In this document: positions 35,914 to 43,852 of the stretch, one piece after another
Layout of the letters: each line of letters opens with the position of its first letter
How positions within the stretch are numbered: position 1 is the first letter of the stretch
Origin: a bacterium
GTDB taxonomy: Bacteria > Planctomycetota > Planctomycetia > Isosphaerales > Isosphaeraceae
Reading direction: 5' to 3'
DNA: 55,171 bases
Assembly (NCBI GenBank): GCA_016125085.1
Contig: WGMM01000051.1
Span: forward strand, 1 to 55,171
Program-made: the position numbers and the translations under genes
The notes under the pieces: model-generated
Seen by the model: the letters and a program-made list of their open reading frames with translations, nothing else
Databases searched by the model: none
What the model was told of the DNA's origin: nothing

Positions 35914-37217
35914 GTTCCCGTTCGTTGTCCGAAAAATTCGCATCGCTCTGGTCACGCAAGTGGGGTGTCAGCGGGCTGCTGATGCTGGCCACGATGCTTA
36001 ATTACATGGACCGGCAGACTCTGGCCAATCTCTCGGTCCGGATTACCACCGAACTGAAGATGACGCAGGAGCATTACGGCGATCTCGAGCTGGCCTTCGG
36101 CTGGGCATTCGCCATCGGCTCGCTGTTCTTCGGAGCGGTGGCCGATCGTGTGCCGCTGCGCTGGCTCTATTCGTTCGTGGTCATCGGCTGGTCGACGATG
36201 GGCATCCTCGCAGGCTTTTCGGACGGTTTCACGTCGATGCTCGTGTGCCGCACCCTGCTCGGCTTTTTCGAAGCCGGCCACTGGCCCTGTGCTCTGAAAG
36301 CCACGCTGGCCTTGCTGAGCCGCGAGGACCGGATCTTCGGCAACAGCATTCTCCAAAGCGGCGGGGCGATCGGCGCGATCGTGACGCCGCTGGCGATCCG
36401 GTGGATCATGGGGGCAGACACGACCCCGGGAGCCTGGCGATCGCCCTTCATCGTCATCGGCTGCATCGGTTTCGTCTGGGTCGTCGTGTGGTTCGTGGTG
36501 ATCAGCAAAGTCGGGATGGACAGGCCGGCCGAGGCGCGATCGTCCGCCGATGAGGATTCGCCGGAATCACCCGCGCCCAGCGGCAGATGGACATGGCTGC
36601 GTGAATGCATGCAAAGCCGAAAATTCTGGGCCCTGCTGCCGATGGTCATCTGCATCAACATCACCTGGCAACTGCTGCGCGCCTGGATGCCCAAATTCCT
36701 TCAGGAAGGCCGAGGGTCGACCGAACAGGCCGCCCTGTTCTTCAATTCGCTGTATTACGCCGCGGCGGATGTCGGCTGCCTGACCGCTGGCGCCGCCGGG
36801 ATCTGGCTGACCACGCGGGGCCTGACCGTACGGGGCTCCCGGTTCGCGATCATCGCGACCTGCGCCATGCTGACGGCTCTGACGACCCTGACGCCCTTTC
36901 TGCCGCTGGGCACGATGCTCTATGCCGTGCTGCTCATCATCGGGGCCGGTGCGCTTGGCATCTTCCCCTGCTATTATTCGATGTCGCAGGAAATCAGCGA
37001 CAAGAACATGGGCAAAGCCACCGGGCTTCTGGGGGCGATGAGCTGGCTGATCTCGTCACCCCTGCAGAAGTATTTCGGCCGAGTGGTCGACCGGACCGGC
37101 TCGTTCGACCTCGGCTTCGCTCTTGCGGGCTGGGCGCCGATGCTGGCCCTGGTGATTCTCGTGATCGTCTGGCCACGGAACGATGATCTGGCACGCGAGC
37201 CGAGATCCGCTTCCTGA
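35910..37217 (+). CDS. MFS transporter (anion:cation symporter-like)
   Basis: A 435-residue inner-membrane protein with about 12 transmembrane helices. I use ATG 35910 rather than the upstream GTG because GGGAG sits eight bases before it and it overlaps the preceding stop. The N-terminal half has LATMLNYMDRQTLANLSVRI and the loop AVADRVPLRWLYSF, with LCRTLLGFFEAGHWPCALKATLALLSREDR in helices 4-5, as in the hexuronate/organic-anion (ACS) family of MFS. It likely takes up an acidic sugar or other carboxylate. Coupling with the creatininase-family gene and position at the end of the sialidase cluster suggest it imports a product of the pathway. Specificity is inferred. Confidence 0.9.
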   Translation: MSSRSLSEKFASLWSRKWGVSGLLMLATMLNYMDRQTLANLSVRITTELKMTQEHYGDLELAFGWAFAIGSLFFGAVADRVPLRWLYSFVVIGWSTMGILAGFSDGFTSMLVCRTLLGFFEAGHWPCALKATLALLSREDRIFGNSILQSGGAIGAIVTPLAIRWIMGADTTPGAWRSPFIVIGCIGFVWVVVWFVVISKVGMDRPAEARSSADEDSPESPAPSGRWTWLRECMQSRKFWALLPMVICINITWQLLRAWMPKFLQEGRGSTEQAALFFNSLYYAAADVGCLTAGAAGIWLTTRGLTVRGSRFAIIATCAMLTALTTLTPFLPLGTMLYAVLLIIGAGALGIFPCYYSMSQEISDKNMGKATGLLGAMSWLISSPLQKYFGRVVDRTGSFDLGFALAGWAPMLALVILVIVWPRNDDLAREPRSAS

Positions 37218-37261
37218 ATTCGCGGAATGCTTCGAATCCCGGAGTAACCAGGCGAGCGGTT

Positions 37262-38674
37262 TCAGGCCAGCACTTCTTTGACCACGTTGCCATGCACGTC
37301 AGTCAGGCGATAATCGCGGCCGGCGTTGCGATAGGTGAGCTTCGTGTGGTCGAAGCCCATCAGGTGCATGATCGTGGCGTGCAGGTCGTGCACGTGCACT
37401 GGGTTTTCGACGGCCCGGAAGCCGAAATCGTCGGTGGCTCCGACCACCGTTCCGCCTTTGACACCGCCGCCAGCCAGCCAGACGGTGAAACCCCAGTGAT
37501 TGTGGTCGCGGCCGCCGCCGGACTTGCCGTTGACCAGCTCGACGGCCGGCGTTCGGCCGAATTCCCCGCCGCAGATGACGAGCGTGTCTTCGAAAAGCCC
37601 ACGCTGCTTCAGGTCATTGAGCAGTGCCGCAATCGGCCCGTCGCACTCGTTCGCCAGATTCCGGTGGCTCTTGGCGATGTCGTTATGGCTGTCCCACGGC
37701 TGCACGTCGCCGTGATAGACCTGGACGATCCGGACGCCCCGTTCGATCAGCCTTCGGGCCATCAGAAGCTGCCGGCCGTGAACGGTGTCGCCATAGGCTT
37801 CGCGTACGTGTTTGGGTTCGCGCTGGATGTCAAAAGCGTCGGTCGCTTCCATCTGCATGCGATAGGCCAGTTCGAAGGCCTGAATGCGGGCTTCGAGTTC
37901 CGGCTCTCCGGATCGGGCCGACTGGTGGAAACGGTTGAGCCGCTGCAGCAGGTCGATCTGCCGACGCTGATCGGGCCGAGTCACGGCCGGGTTCGTGATG
38001 TTCTCGATCAGTTCGTCGATCTTGGTCTTGCGAGTGTCCAGGTGCGTGCCCTGATAGACACCCGGCAGAAATGCCGACCGCCAGTTCGAAACGTCGGCCA
38101 CGGGCAGGCCCGGGCACATCGCGATGAAACCCGGCAGATTGGCGTTCTCACTGCCCAGGCCGTAGGTGACCCACGAGCCCATGCTGGGGCGAGACAGGCG
38201 TTCGTCGCCGCAGTTCATCAGCCGCATCGACTGTTCATGGTTTGGTGTGTTGGCGTGCATCGAACGGATGAAGCACATGTCGTCGACATGCTGCGCTGTT
38301 TTCGCGAAAATCTCGCTGACTTCGATGCCCGATTGCCCGTATTTGGCGAACTTGAACGGCGAAGCCATTGCGGCACCGGTCTGCCGCTCGGTCGAAAACT
38401 TGCTGTCGCTGGGCAGCGGCTTGCCGTCGTACTTCGCCAGCATCGGCTTCGGGTCAAACGTATCCACCTGCGACGGACCGCCGTTCAGGTAGATGTGGAT
38501 GATCCGCTTCGCCTTCGCCGGGAAATGGGGCGACTTCGGCGCCAGCGGCGATGCGATCGATGCGCCCGAATCGTCCGCCATCAGTGCGTGCAGGCCCAGC
38601 ATACCCAGGCCCGTGCCGGCTGAGGCGAGCATTCGACGGCGCGAAATGGGCATTCGAATCGGTTCAGTCGACAT
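37262..38674 (-). CDS. DUF1501 protein, Tat-exported (second copy)
   Basis: A 470-residue DUF1501 protein with a twin-arginine signal (ISRRRMLASAGTGLGMLGLHALMA). Signatures are IIHIYLNGGPSQVDTFDPKPMLAKYDGKPLP, HVDDMCFIRSMHANTPNHEQSMRLMNCGD and LVICGGEFGRTPAVEL...GRDHNHWGFTVWLAGGG. It differs from the DUF1501 protein at 27393: here the 'NGGPSQVDTFD' form and a longer middle region are typical of the group that pairs with PSD1/PSCyt1 proteins. Its start overlaps the end of the upstream PSD1 gene by 11 bp, so the two are coupled. It converges on the MFS gene with only 44 bp between stops. Confidence 0.93.
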   Translation of the reverse strand: MSTEPIRMPISRRRMLASAGTGLGMLGLHALMADDSGASIASPLAPKSPHFPAKAKRIIHIYLNGGPSQVDTFDPKPMLAKYDGKPLPSDSKFSTERQTGAAMASPFKFAKYGQSGIEVSEIFAKTAQHVDDMCFIRSMHANTPNHEQSMRLMNCGDERLSRPSMGSWVTYGLGSENANLPGFIAMCPGLPVADVSNWRSAFLPGVYQGTHLDTRKTKIDELIENITNPAVTRPDQRRQIDLLQRLNRFHQSARSGEPELEARIQAFELAYRMQMEATDAFDIQREPKHVREAYGDTVHGRQLLMARRLIERGVRIVQVYHGDVQPWDSHNDIAKSHRNLANECDGPIAALLNDLKQRGLFEDTLVICGGEFGRTPAVELVNGKSGGGRDHNHWGFTVWLAGGGVKGGTVVGATDDFGFRAVENPVHVHDLHATIMHLMGFDHTKLTYRNAGRDYRLTDVHGNVVKEVLA

Positions 38675-41543
38675 ACATCATCTCGTTGGTCGAAAGGAGA
38701 ACCTGGGCGAATTGTTCCCAGGGTGAGAGTTTCGAGCCTGGCTCGACCGGCGCGCTCACGAAATCGACGGCCGTGGCCACTTCCTCGATGGTCGGATCTC
38801 GCTGGAATACGATCCGGTACATCGCTGTCGTCTTTCGCACTGGTCCTTCCTGCTCTGCCACATCAGCCCTTGCGGCGAGAGCCTTCGCCTGTTCGATGAC
38901 GAATGGCGAATTCAGCGCGAAAAGTGCCTGCTGAGGACCCATCGTGCGCACTCGCCGCTCGACGGAAAGATCCGGCGTGGCGAAATCGAACGCCCGGAAC
39001 ACGCCCGGCAGGCTTTGTCGATCGACCATGCCGAAGACCGTGCGGCATCGGTTCTGCGGATCCGTCACGTCCGCGGGCCGGCCCCCAGTGCGGTATTCGA
39101 TCCGGCCTGAGACAGCCAGCAGCGAGTCGCGCATAGCTTCGAAACTCAGCCGTTGTCGGTTGGCTCTTCCGAGCAGACGATTTTCAGGATCGGCCGAGAC
39201 CGAATCGCTTGCCTGGTCGGCTGAGGCCAGCATGTAGGCTCGAGAAGTCATGATCCTGCGATGCAGTTTCTTGAGCGACCAGCCGTCGCGAACGAACGTG
39301 GTGGCCAGGTGATCGAGCAGTTGGGCATGAACAGGCTCGGCGACACGTTTGCCGAAATCGCTGGGCGAAGCCACGAGCGGCTCGCCGAAGTGGTGCATCC
39401 AGACCCGGTTCACGATCACACGAGCCGTGAGCGGGTTCGCGGGCGATGCGATCGACTCGGCAAGGTCCAGCCGGCCGCTGCCGTTCCCGAACGGTTTCGA
39501 ACCTGAGGCCGAGAGCAAATCCGGGAACTTCCGGTCGACTCGCCGGCCGGGTGCGGATGGATTCCCGCGAACGAAGATATGCGGTTCGTAGGGCTTTTCG
39601 GCATCGACCAGGGCCATGGCCCGCGGCGGGGCATCTGGCGACTTCACGGCCATGCGGTCGAGTTCCTGCACCATGCCGCCGAATTTGTCGGTCTCGGCCC
39701 GCGACATGTAACGACGTGTCTGGCTGAGCGGAAACGCGGCCGGACTCTCGGAACCCGTCAAAAGTTCGGAAAGTTGGAAAGTCGCTTCGTCTCCGGCGGT
39801 CGCCGACTTCCATCCCGTTTCGTTTTTCGCCGCTTTTTTCGCGATGGAATAGGCTTCCTCGATCGCCTTGCCGTAGGCCCTGGCCACGTCGGCCCGGCTT
39901 TCGAGAGGTTTGGCGCTGAGCGCGGCGAGGATTTTCGGATTGAGCTGCCCCGGTTTCGTTCCGGGCGGCACGGTGCGCCAGATCGTCATGATCGTCGCCG
40001 CCGTCGTCGCGAAAGTTTCGCCGCCAGTCCCGGGGCCGGTTTCGTCCGCCTTCTTTTCTGGTTCGGTGATCTGCATCAGGTCGAGCCATGGGCCGAAGAC
40101 GGGGTCTTCGGAGGTCGCCCGGCGTTCGATCAGCTTCCGCCAGCGGGCCGTGATCGGCGGCCGCAGTTCGTCGGGGGCTAGAGACAGGAAGAAGATCGCC
40201 GTTTCCAGCGGATCGGGCTTGCTCGTGGCCACATGGACCAGGTAATCGTCCGTTCGCTGGCGGGCCGTTTCGCTGAGCATGGCGAACTGTTCATCGCGGA
40301 ATTTGCGGATCTCTTCCCGCTTGGCGGCTGCCTGCTTTTCGAACTCAGCCGATTTGGCCGGAACTTCGTCGACCGTCATCGGCAGCTCCAGCGGGGCCTC
40401 GCTGCTGGCGAAAACGCCGTAAAGCCCGTAGTAATCGGCCGTAGATACAGGGTCATACTTATGGTCATGGCACCGGGCACAGGCGATCGTCAGCCCCAGC
40501 AGCCCGCGAGAAACGGTATCGATCTGGTCGTCGATGATGTCGTGCACATTGTTGTCGTACATGCGCCCGAGCGTCAGGAACCCCAGGGCCGCCAACCGCC
40601 AGGCGGGAACTTTCGGCTGAATTTTGTCGGCCGCGATCTGTTCGCGCACGAACTGGTCGAACGGTGTATCCTCATCGAAAGCCCGAATCACGTAATCCCG
40701 GTAAGTGTAGGCATAGGGCCGGATCCGGTCGTCGCCGTACATCAGCACGCCGTCTTTCGAGTCGGCGAACCGGGCTACGTCCAGCCAGTGGCGGCCCCAA
40801 CGCTCGCCATAACGGGGTGAAGCCAGAAGCCGGTCGACCACCTTGCGGAACGCCGCTTCGGTCGATGCCGGATCGTTCACGAAGGCCTGCACCTCGTCCC
40901 AGGTCGGCGGGAGGCCGGTCAAGTCAAACGTCGCACGACGCAGAAGCGTGCGTCGATCGGCAACCGGTGCCGGCCGAACATTCGCCTCTTCGAGCCTGGC
41001 AAGAATGAACCGATCGATCGTCGAGAGGGGCCAGGCGGAGTCCTTGACCGCCGGAACCGGCGGGTCAGTCACGGGGCGAAACGACCAGTGCTGCCGGTCG
41101 GCTTCGGTCACCGCGAATTCCTTACGGGCGATCGGGGCCGAATCGGCCTTCGGCCAGGGGATCCCCTGAGCGATCCAGGTGCGGATCGTTGCGGTTTCGG
41201 CTTCGGTGAGTGGCGTATCGGGCGGCATCTTGATCGGCCCCTGCCGCCGCACCGCTTTGTCCAGCAGGCTTTTGTCCAGCGCATCCAGCTTCACAGCCGG
41301 GCCACTGTCGCCGCCTTTGAGGATCGCCTCGCGCGAAGTCAGTCGCAAACCGGCCTCAGGCTCTTCATTGCCATGGCATTCCAGGCATTTGGCGACGAGA
41401 AGCGGGCGCACGTTCTTTTCGAAGAAAGCGTCGGCTGTGTCGTCGCCTGTGCTTTTACCAAAGGAGAAGGAGACGATGACGATGAACAGCATCGTCCTGA
41501 TGACGCAAGTTCGGCGGAAATCGTTCGGACGGGCGGAAAACAT
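38664..41543 (-). CDS. PSD1/planctomycete cytochrome C protein (PSCyt1-DUF1549-DUF1553)
   Basis: About 959 residues. I prefer ATG 41543, because CAGGGG lies about nine bases upstream; the frame opens at 41570, and Met at 41492 begins the hydrophobic stretch (MLFIVIVSFSFG) directly. The PSCyt1 domain is about 35-130, with C53-LE-C56-H57 and MPPDTPLTEAETATIRTWIAQGIPWP. DUF1549 is about 160-370 (TIDRFILARLEEANVRPAPVADRRTLLRRATFDLTGLPPT), with an internal CARCHDHKYDP heme- or metal-like site. DUF1553 is about 640-900 (NPLTARVIVNRVWMHHFGEPLV). A helical middle region (about 390-600) is variable. It is presumed to be a periplasmic redox or hydrolytic protein working with the DUF1501 protein that follows. 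Confidence 0.9.
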   Translation of the reverse strand: MFSARPNDFRRTCVIRTMLFIVIVSFSFGKSTGDDTADAFFEKNVRPLLVAKCLECHGNEEPEAGLRLTSREAILKGGDSGPAVKLDALDKSLLDKAVRRQGPIKMPPDTPLTEAETATIRTWIAQGIPWPKADSAPIARKEFAVTEADRQHWSFRPVTDPPVPAVKDSAWPLSTIDRFILARLEEANVRPAPVADRRTLLRRATFDLTGLPPTWDEVQAFVNDPASTEAAFRKVVDRLLASPRYGERWGRHWLDVARFADSKDGVLMYGDDRIRPYAYTYRDYVIRAFDEDTPFDQFVREQIAADKIQPKVPAWRLAALGFLTLGRMYDNNVHDIIDDQIDTVSRGLLGLTIACARCHDHKYDPVSTADYYGLYGVFASSEAPLELPMTVDEVPAKSAEFEKQAAAKREEIRKFRDEQFAMLSETARQRTDDYLVHVATSKPDPLETAIFFLSLAPDELRPPITARWRKLIERRATSEDPVFGPWLDLMQITEPEKKADETGPGTGGETFATTAATIMTIWRTVPPGTKPGQLNPKILAALSAKPLESRADVARAYGKAIEEAYSIAKKAAKNETGWKSATAGDEATFQLSELLTGSESPAAFPLSQTRRYMSRAETDKFGGMVQELDRMAVKSPDAPPRAMALVDAEKPYEPHIFVRGNPSAPGRRVDRKFPDLLSASGSKPFGNGSGRLDLAESIASPANPLTARVIVNRVWMHHFGEPLVASPSDFGKRVAEPVHAQLLDHLATTFVRDGWSLKKLHRRIMTSRAYMLASADQASDSVSADPENRLLGRANRQRLSFEAMRDSLLAVSGRIEYRTGGRPADVTDPQNRCRTVFGMVDRQSLPGVFRAFDFATPDLSVERRVRTMGPQQALFALNSPFVIEQAKALAARADVAEQEGPVRKTTAMYRIVFQRDPTIEEVATAVDFVSAPVEPGSKLSPWEQFAQVLLSTNEMMYVD

Positions 41544-41770
41544 CGATTCGACCCCTGAGGCACGGGGCATCGCGTCGAGAACGCGAAGGCGGGAGGAGCG
41601 GATGAGGGCAGCTGCGATCGTGTCGATCGAGCGTACCCTCGTTTATTCTAACCTCAAAGTCGCGGACCGGGCAAGTTCGCGAAATTCTCGAGCTTTCGCG
41701 CGTGAAGAAAGCCAGCAGCGAATCCATTCGCCACAATATTGGTTTCGATCGGCAATGAGTTGAAATTCGA

Positions 41771-41789
41771 TCGATTCTCTCAGAATCGA
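41771..41789. other. Perfect 8-bp inverted repeat with 3-base loop
   Basis: TCGATTCT-CTC-AGAATCGA lies in the 304-bp gap between the ROK gene and the PSD1 gene, both on the minus strand. It has no run of U on the minus-strand side, so a terminator is doubtful. It could instead be an operator or mRNA leader hairpin for PSD1/DUF1501. No other structure is evident in the gap (41544-41847). Confidence 0.3.
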
Positions 41790-41847
41790 AGTGAATCGCA
41801 TTCGAATGAAAATACATCTCATCGAATATCGATCGATGCCGCGATGA

Positions 41848-42750
41848 TCATCCCTTCGAACCCTCCACCGCCAGCAATATCCCGCCGACCACAACGACCG
41901 ATTCGCCCAGCGAGGCCGTGACGACGTCCGTCATGCCGCGAAAGGCTTCCATCGTGTTGTCGTTCAGCGACTCGCGAACGACATCGGCCCAGAGTTCGTC
42001 AGGCAGAAGACTCACGCCGCCGCCAAGAATGATCCGCGATGGGGCCGTCAGGTGCACGACGTGCGAAAGTGCCAGCCCGACCGATTCTGCCGCGGTTCGC
42101 ACCACATGGCCAGCTTGAATGTCGCCCTGGGCGATCGCCACAGCCACCGTTCGCACGTCAGGCATGCCGCTGCGGCGCTGGATGGACCAGCCCGAAGCGA
42201 TCAGTTCAAGTTCCTTGAGCTTCCCGGGGGCATCCGGATCGGGCACGCGCAGGTGGCCGATTTCCATCGCTCCGCGACCTGAACCGGCGTAAATATGACC
42301 ATTCACCACCAGGCCGCCGCCGATGCCGCTTCCTATCGTGATGTAGGCCAGCGGGTCAAAGCCCCGGCCAGCGCCGGCAAGGGCTTCCGCCAGGGCAGCC
42401 GTGTCGGCGTCGTTACGGATGGTCACGCTCGTGGCTTTGACGGCATTCTTGAGCCAGTCGGCGAACGGGAATTCGGACCAGCCTTCGATCTGGTGCGACT
42501 TCAGAATCGCCCCGGTTTTCGTATTCACAGGCCCGCCGAAGCCGACGCCCCAGTGGGCTTCGCCATCGCTGATTTTCCCTTCGGAGAGCGCCTGGGCGGC
42601 CATCTCGACGATCTGTTCCCGAATGCCGTCCGCGCCTTTCGCAGGCTCGATCGTGCGCCGAAGCAGCCAGCGGACGGTCCCGTCCGCATCGCCGCCGCCG
42701 ATCTGGAGTTTCGTGCCGCCGATTTCGAGGCCGATAAGATGTTTCGTCAT
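41848..42750 (-). CDS. ROK-family sugar kinase-like protein lacking the zinc motif
   Basis: A 300-residue actin-fold protein. The phosphate-binding loop LEIGGTK (8-14), VGFGGPVNTKTG (69-80), the catalytic RNDADTAAL (112-120; Asp114), GSGIGGGLVVNGHIYAG (140-156) and EIGH (163-166) place it in the ROK family, which holds glucokinases, N-acetylmannosamine kinases and repressors. It has no N-terminal DNA-binding domain, so it should be an enzyme. After EIGH the usual CxCGxxGCxE zinc cluster is absent. The segment reads LRVPDPDAPGKLKELELIASG. Some ROK enzymes lack zinc, so activity is possible. It follows the radical SAM gene by 45 bp. Given the sialidase nearby, an amino-sugar substrate such as ManNAc is conceivable but unproven. 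Confidence 0.88.
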   Translation of the reverse strand: MTKHLIGLEIGGTKLQIGGGDADGTVRWLLRRTIEPAKGADGIREQIVEMAAQALSEGKISDGEAHWGVGFGGPVNTKTGAILKSHQIEGWSEFPFADWLKNAVKATSVTIRNDADTAALAEALAGAGRGFDPLAYITIGSGIGGGLVVNGHIYAGSGRGAMEIGHLRVPDPDAPGKLKELELIASGWSIQRRSGMPDVRTVAVAIAQGDIQAGHVVRTAAESVGLALSHVVHLTAPSRIILGGGVSLLPDELWADVVRESLNDNTMEAFRGMTDVVTASLGESVVVVGGILLAVEGSKG

Positions 42751-42795
42751 GTCAGAATCGGATGGTAATCGCTGGGAATTCGTGGGGGAATCGTA

Positions 42796-43707
42796 TCAGT
42801 CGTGTTCGGGATGGATTTCTGGAGAATCGGGCCCGTAAAACCGCTCGACAGGCACAGGAAGGCGGGCGGCGACATGTTCGGCGATCCGGTCAAGTTCGGC
42901 TCGTTTGAGCGGTGTGACGTAATCGACCGGAGGCTTGCGGGCAACGGTGTAAACCTGTACGCGGTCGATCTTTCCGCCGTCATCGAGTACTTCCTGAAGT
43001 CGATCGCAATAGGCGTCGATTTCGTCGGGTGTCGGGGCTTGGCCGTCGACGTTCATGAAAAGGCTCTGGATGACCAGCGGGCGCACGGTCGCGGCGTCGC
43101 GAATGTTGGCCAGTACACGGGAAAACGGGATCAGGCTCTTGTCGATCCGCTTGTAGTAAGGCTCGGTGCCGGCGTCGAGCTTGGCCCAGATTTCGCCGTT
43201 GTTGGCGTCGAGAGTTTCCAGGGCTTCTTTCACTTTGGGCCGATGGAACATGGTGGCATTGGTGATCAGCACCATTTTGACATGGTCCAGGCCCTTGTCT
43301 CGCTTGAGATCAGCCACGCGGCGGACGATTTCGTCGAATTCCCGGGCCGTCGTCGGCTCGCCGTCGCCGGAAAAGGCGATATCGTTCAGGCGCCGAAGGG
43401 GTTCGGGAACGTGGCGAAACTCCGGTTCTTCGAAGAGTTCGTCGGTTTCGACCAGGTCGATCATGGCCGCAAGTTCGCTGAGGATCATCTCGACATCGAC
43501 GAACCGGGTCACGGCGGCCGTTTTCCGGTCCACCTGGCAGTAAATGCAGTCGAAGTTGCAAATTTTATCGGGATTAAGATTCACGCCGATCGAAACGCCA
43601 CGGCTCCGCCGGGAAACGACGGAATAGACGTAAGTGTTTTCTCTGAAAGTTCTTTTGTGATCGAGGTGGGCTGCAATGACGGGCTGCGGCTCGGCATTTT
43701 CGGACAT
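42796..43707 (-). CDS. Radical SAM protein
   Basis: A 303-residue radical S-adenosylmethionine protein. The 4Fe-4S motif is C50-NFD-C54-IY-C57, and FSGDGEPT (about 112-119) is the SAM-binding GGEP-equivalent. NATMFHRPKVKEAL, WAKLDAGTEPYYKRID and VYTVARKPPVDYVTPL follow. The group includes radical SAM proteins related to the TYW1/MoaA-like 'Fe-S oxidoreductase' set; none with known reaction is clearly matched. No second iron-sulfur cluster domain is apparent. It heads the minus-strand run with ROK 45 bp downstream, and diverges from the GT-C-like gene with a 145-bp intergenic region. Confidence 0.9.
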   Translation of the reverse strand: MSENAEPQPVIAAHLDHKRTFRENTYVYSVVSRRSRGVSIGVNLNPDKICNFDCIYCQVDRKTAAVTRFVDVEMILSELAAMIDLVETDELFEEPEFRHVPEPLRRLNDIAFSGDGEPTTAREFDEIVRRVADLKRDKGLDHVKMVLITNATMFHRPKVKEALETLDANNGEIWAKLDAGTEPYYKRIDKSLIPFSRVLANIRDAATVRPLVIQSLFMNVDGQAPTPDEIDAYCDRLQEVLDDGGKIDRVQVYTVARKPPVDYVTPLKRAELDRIAEHVAARLPVPVERFYGPDSPEIHPEHD

Positions 43708-43852
43708 CGGCGATGGTCTCGTCTACTGGTCCGGCGTTTCGTCGAATCGGGCTGAAGCCGCGAATCGGCTGGCATCCCTTCAGGCATTATAGCGATAATC
43801 TGTCGTGAAGGCAGTTCCGCTGATCCTCGGGGGCTGAAATCCCCGGCTGGCG

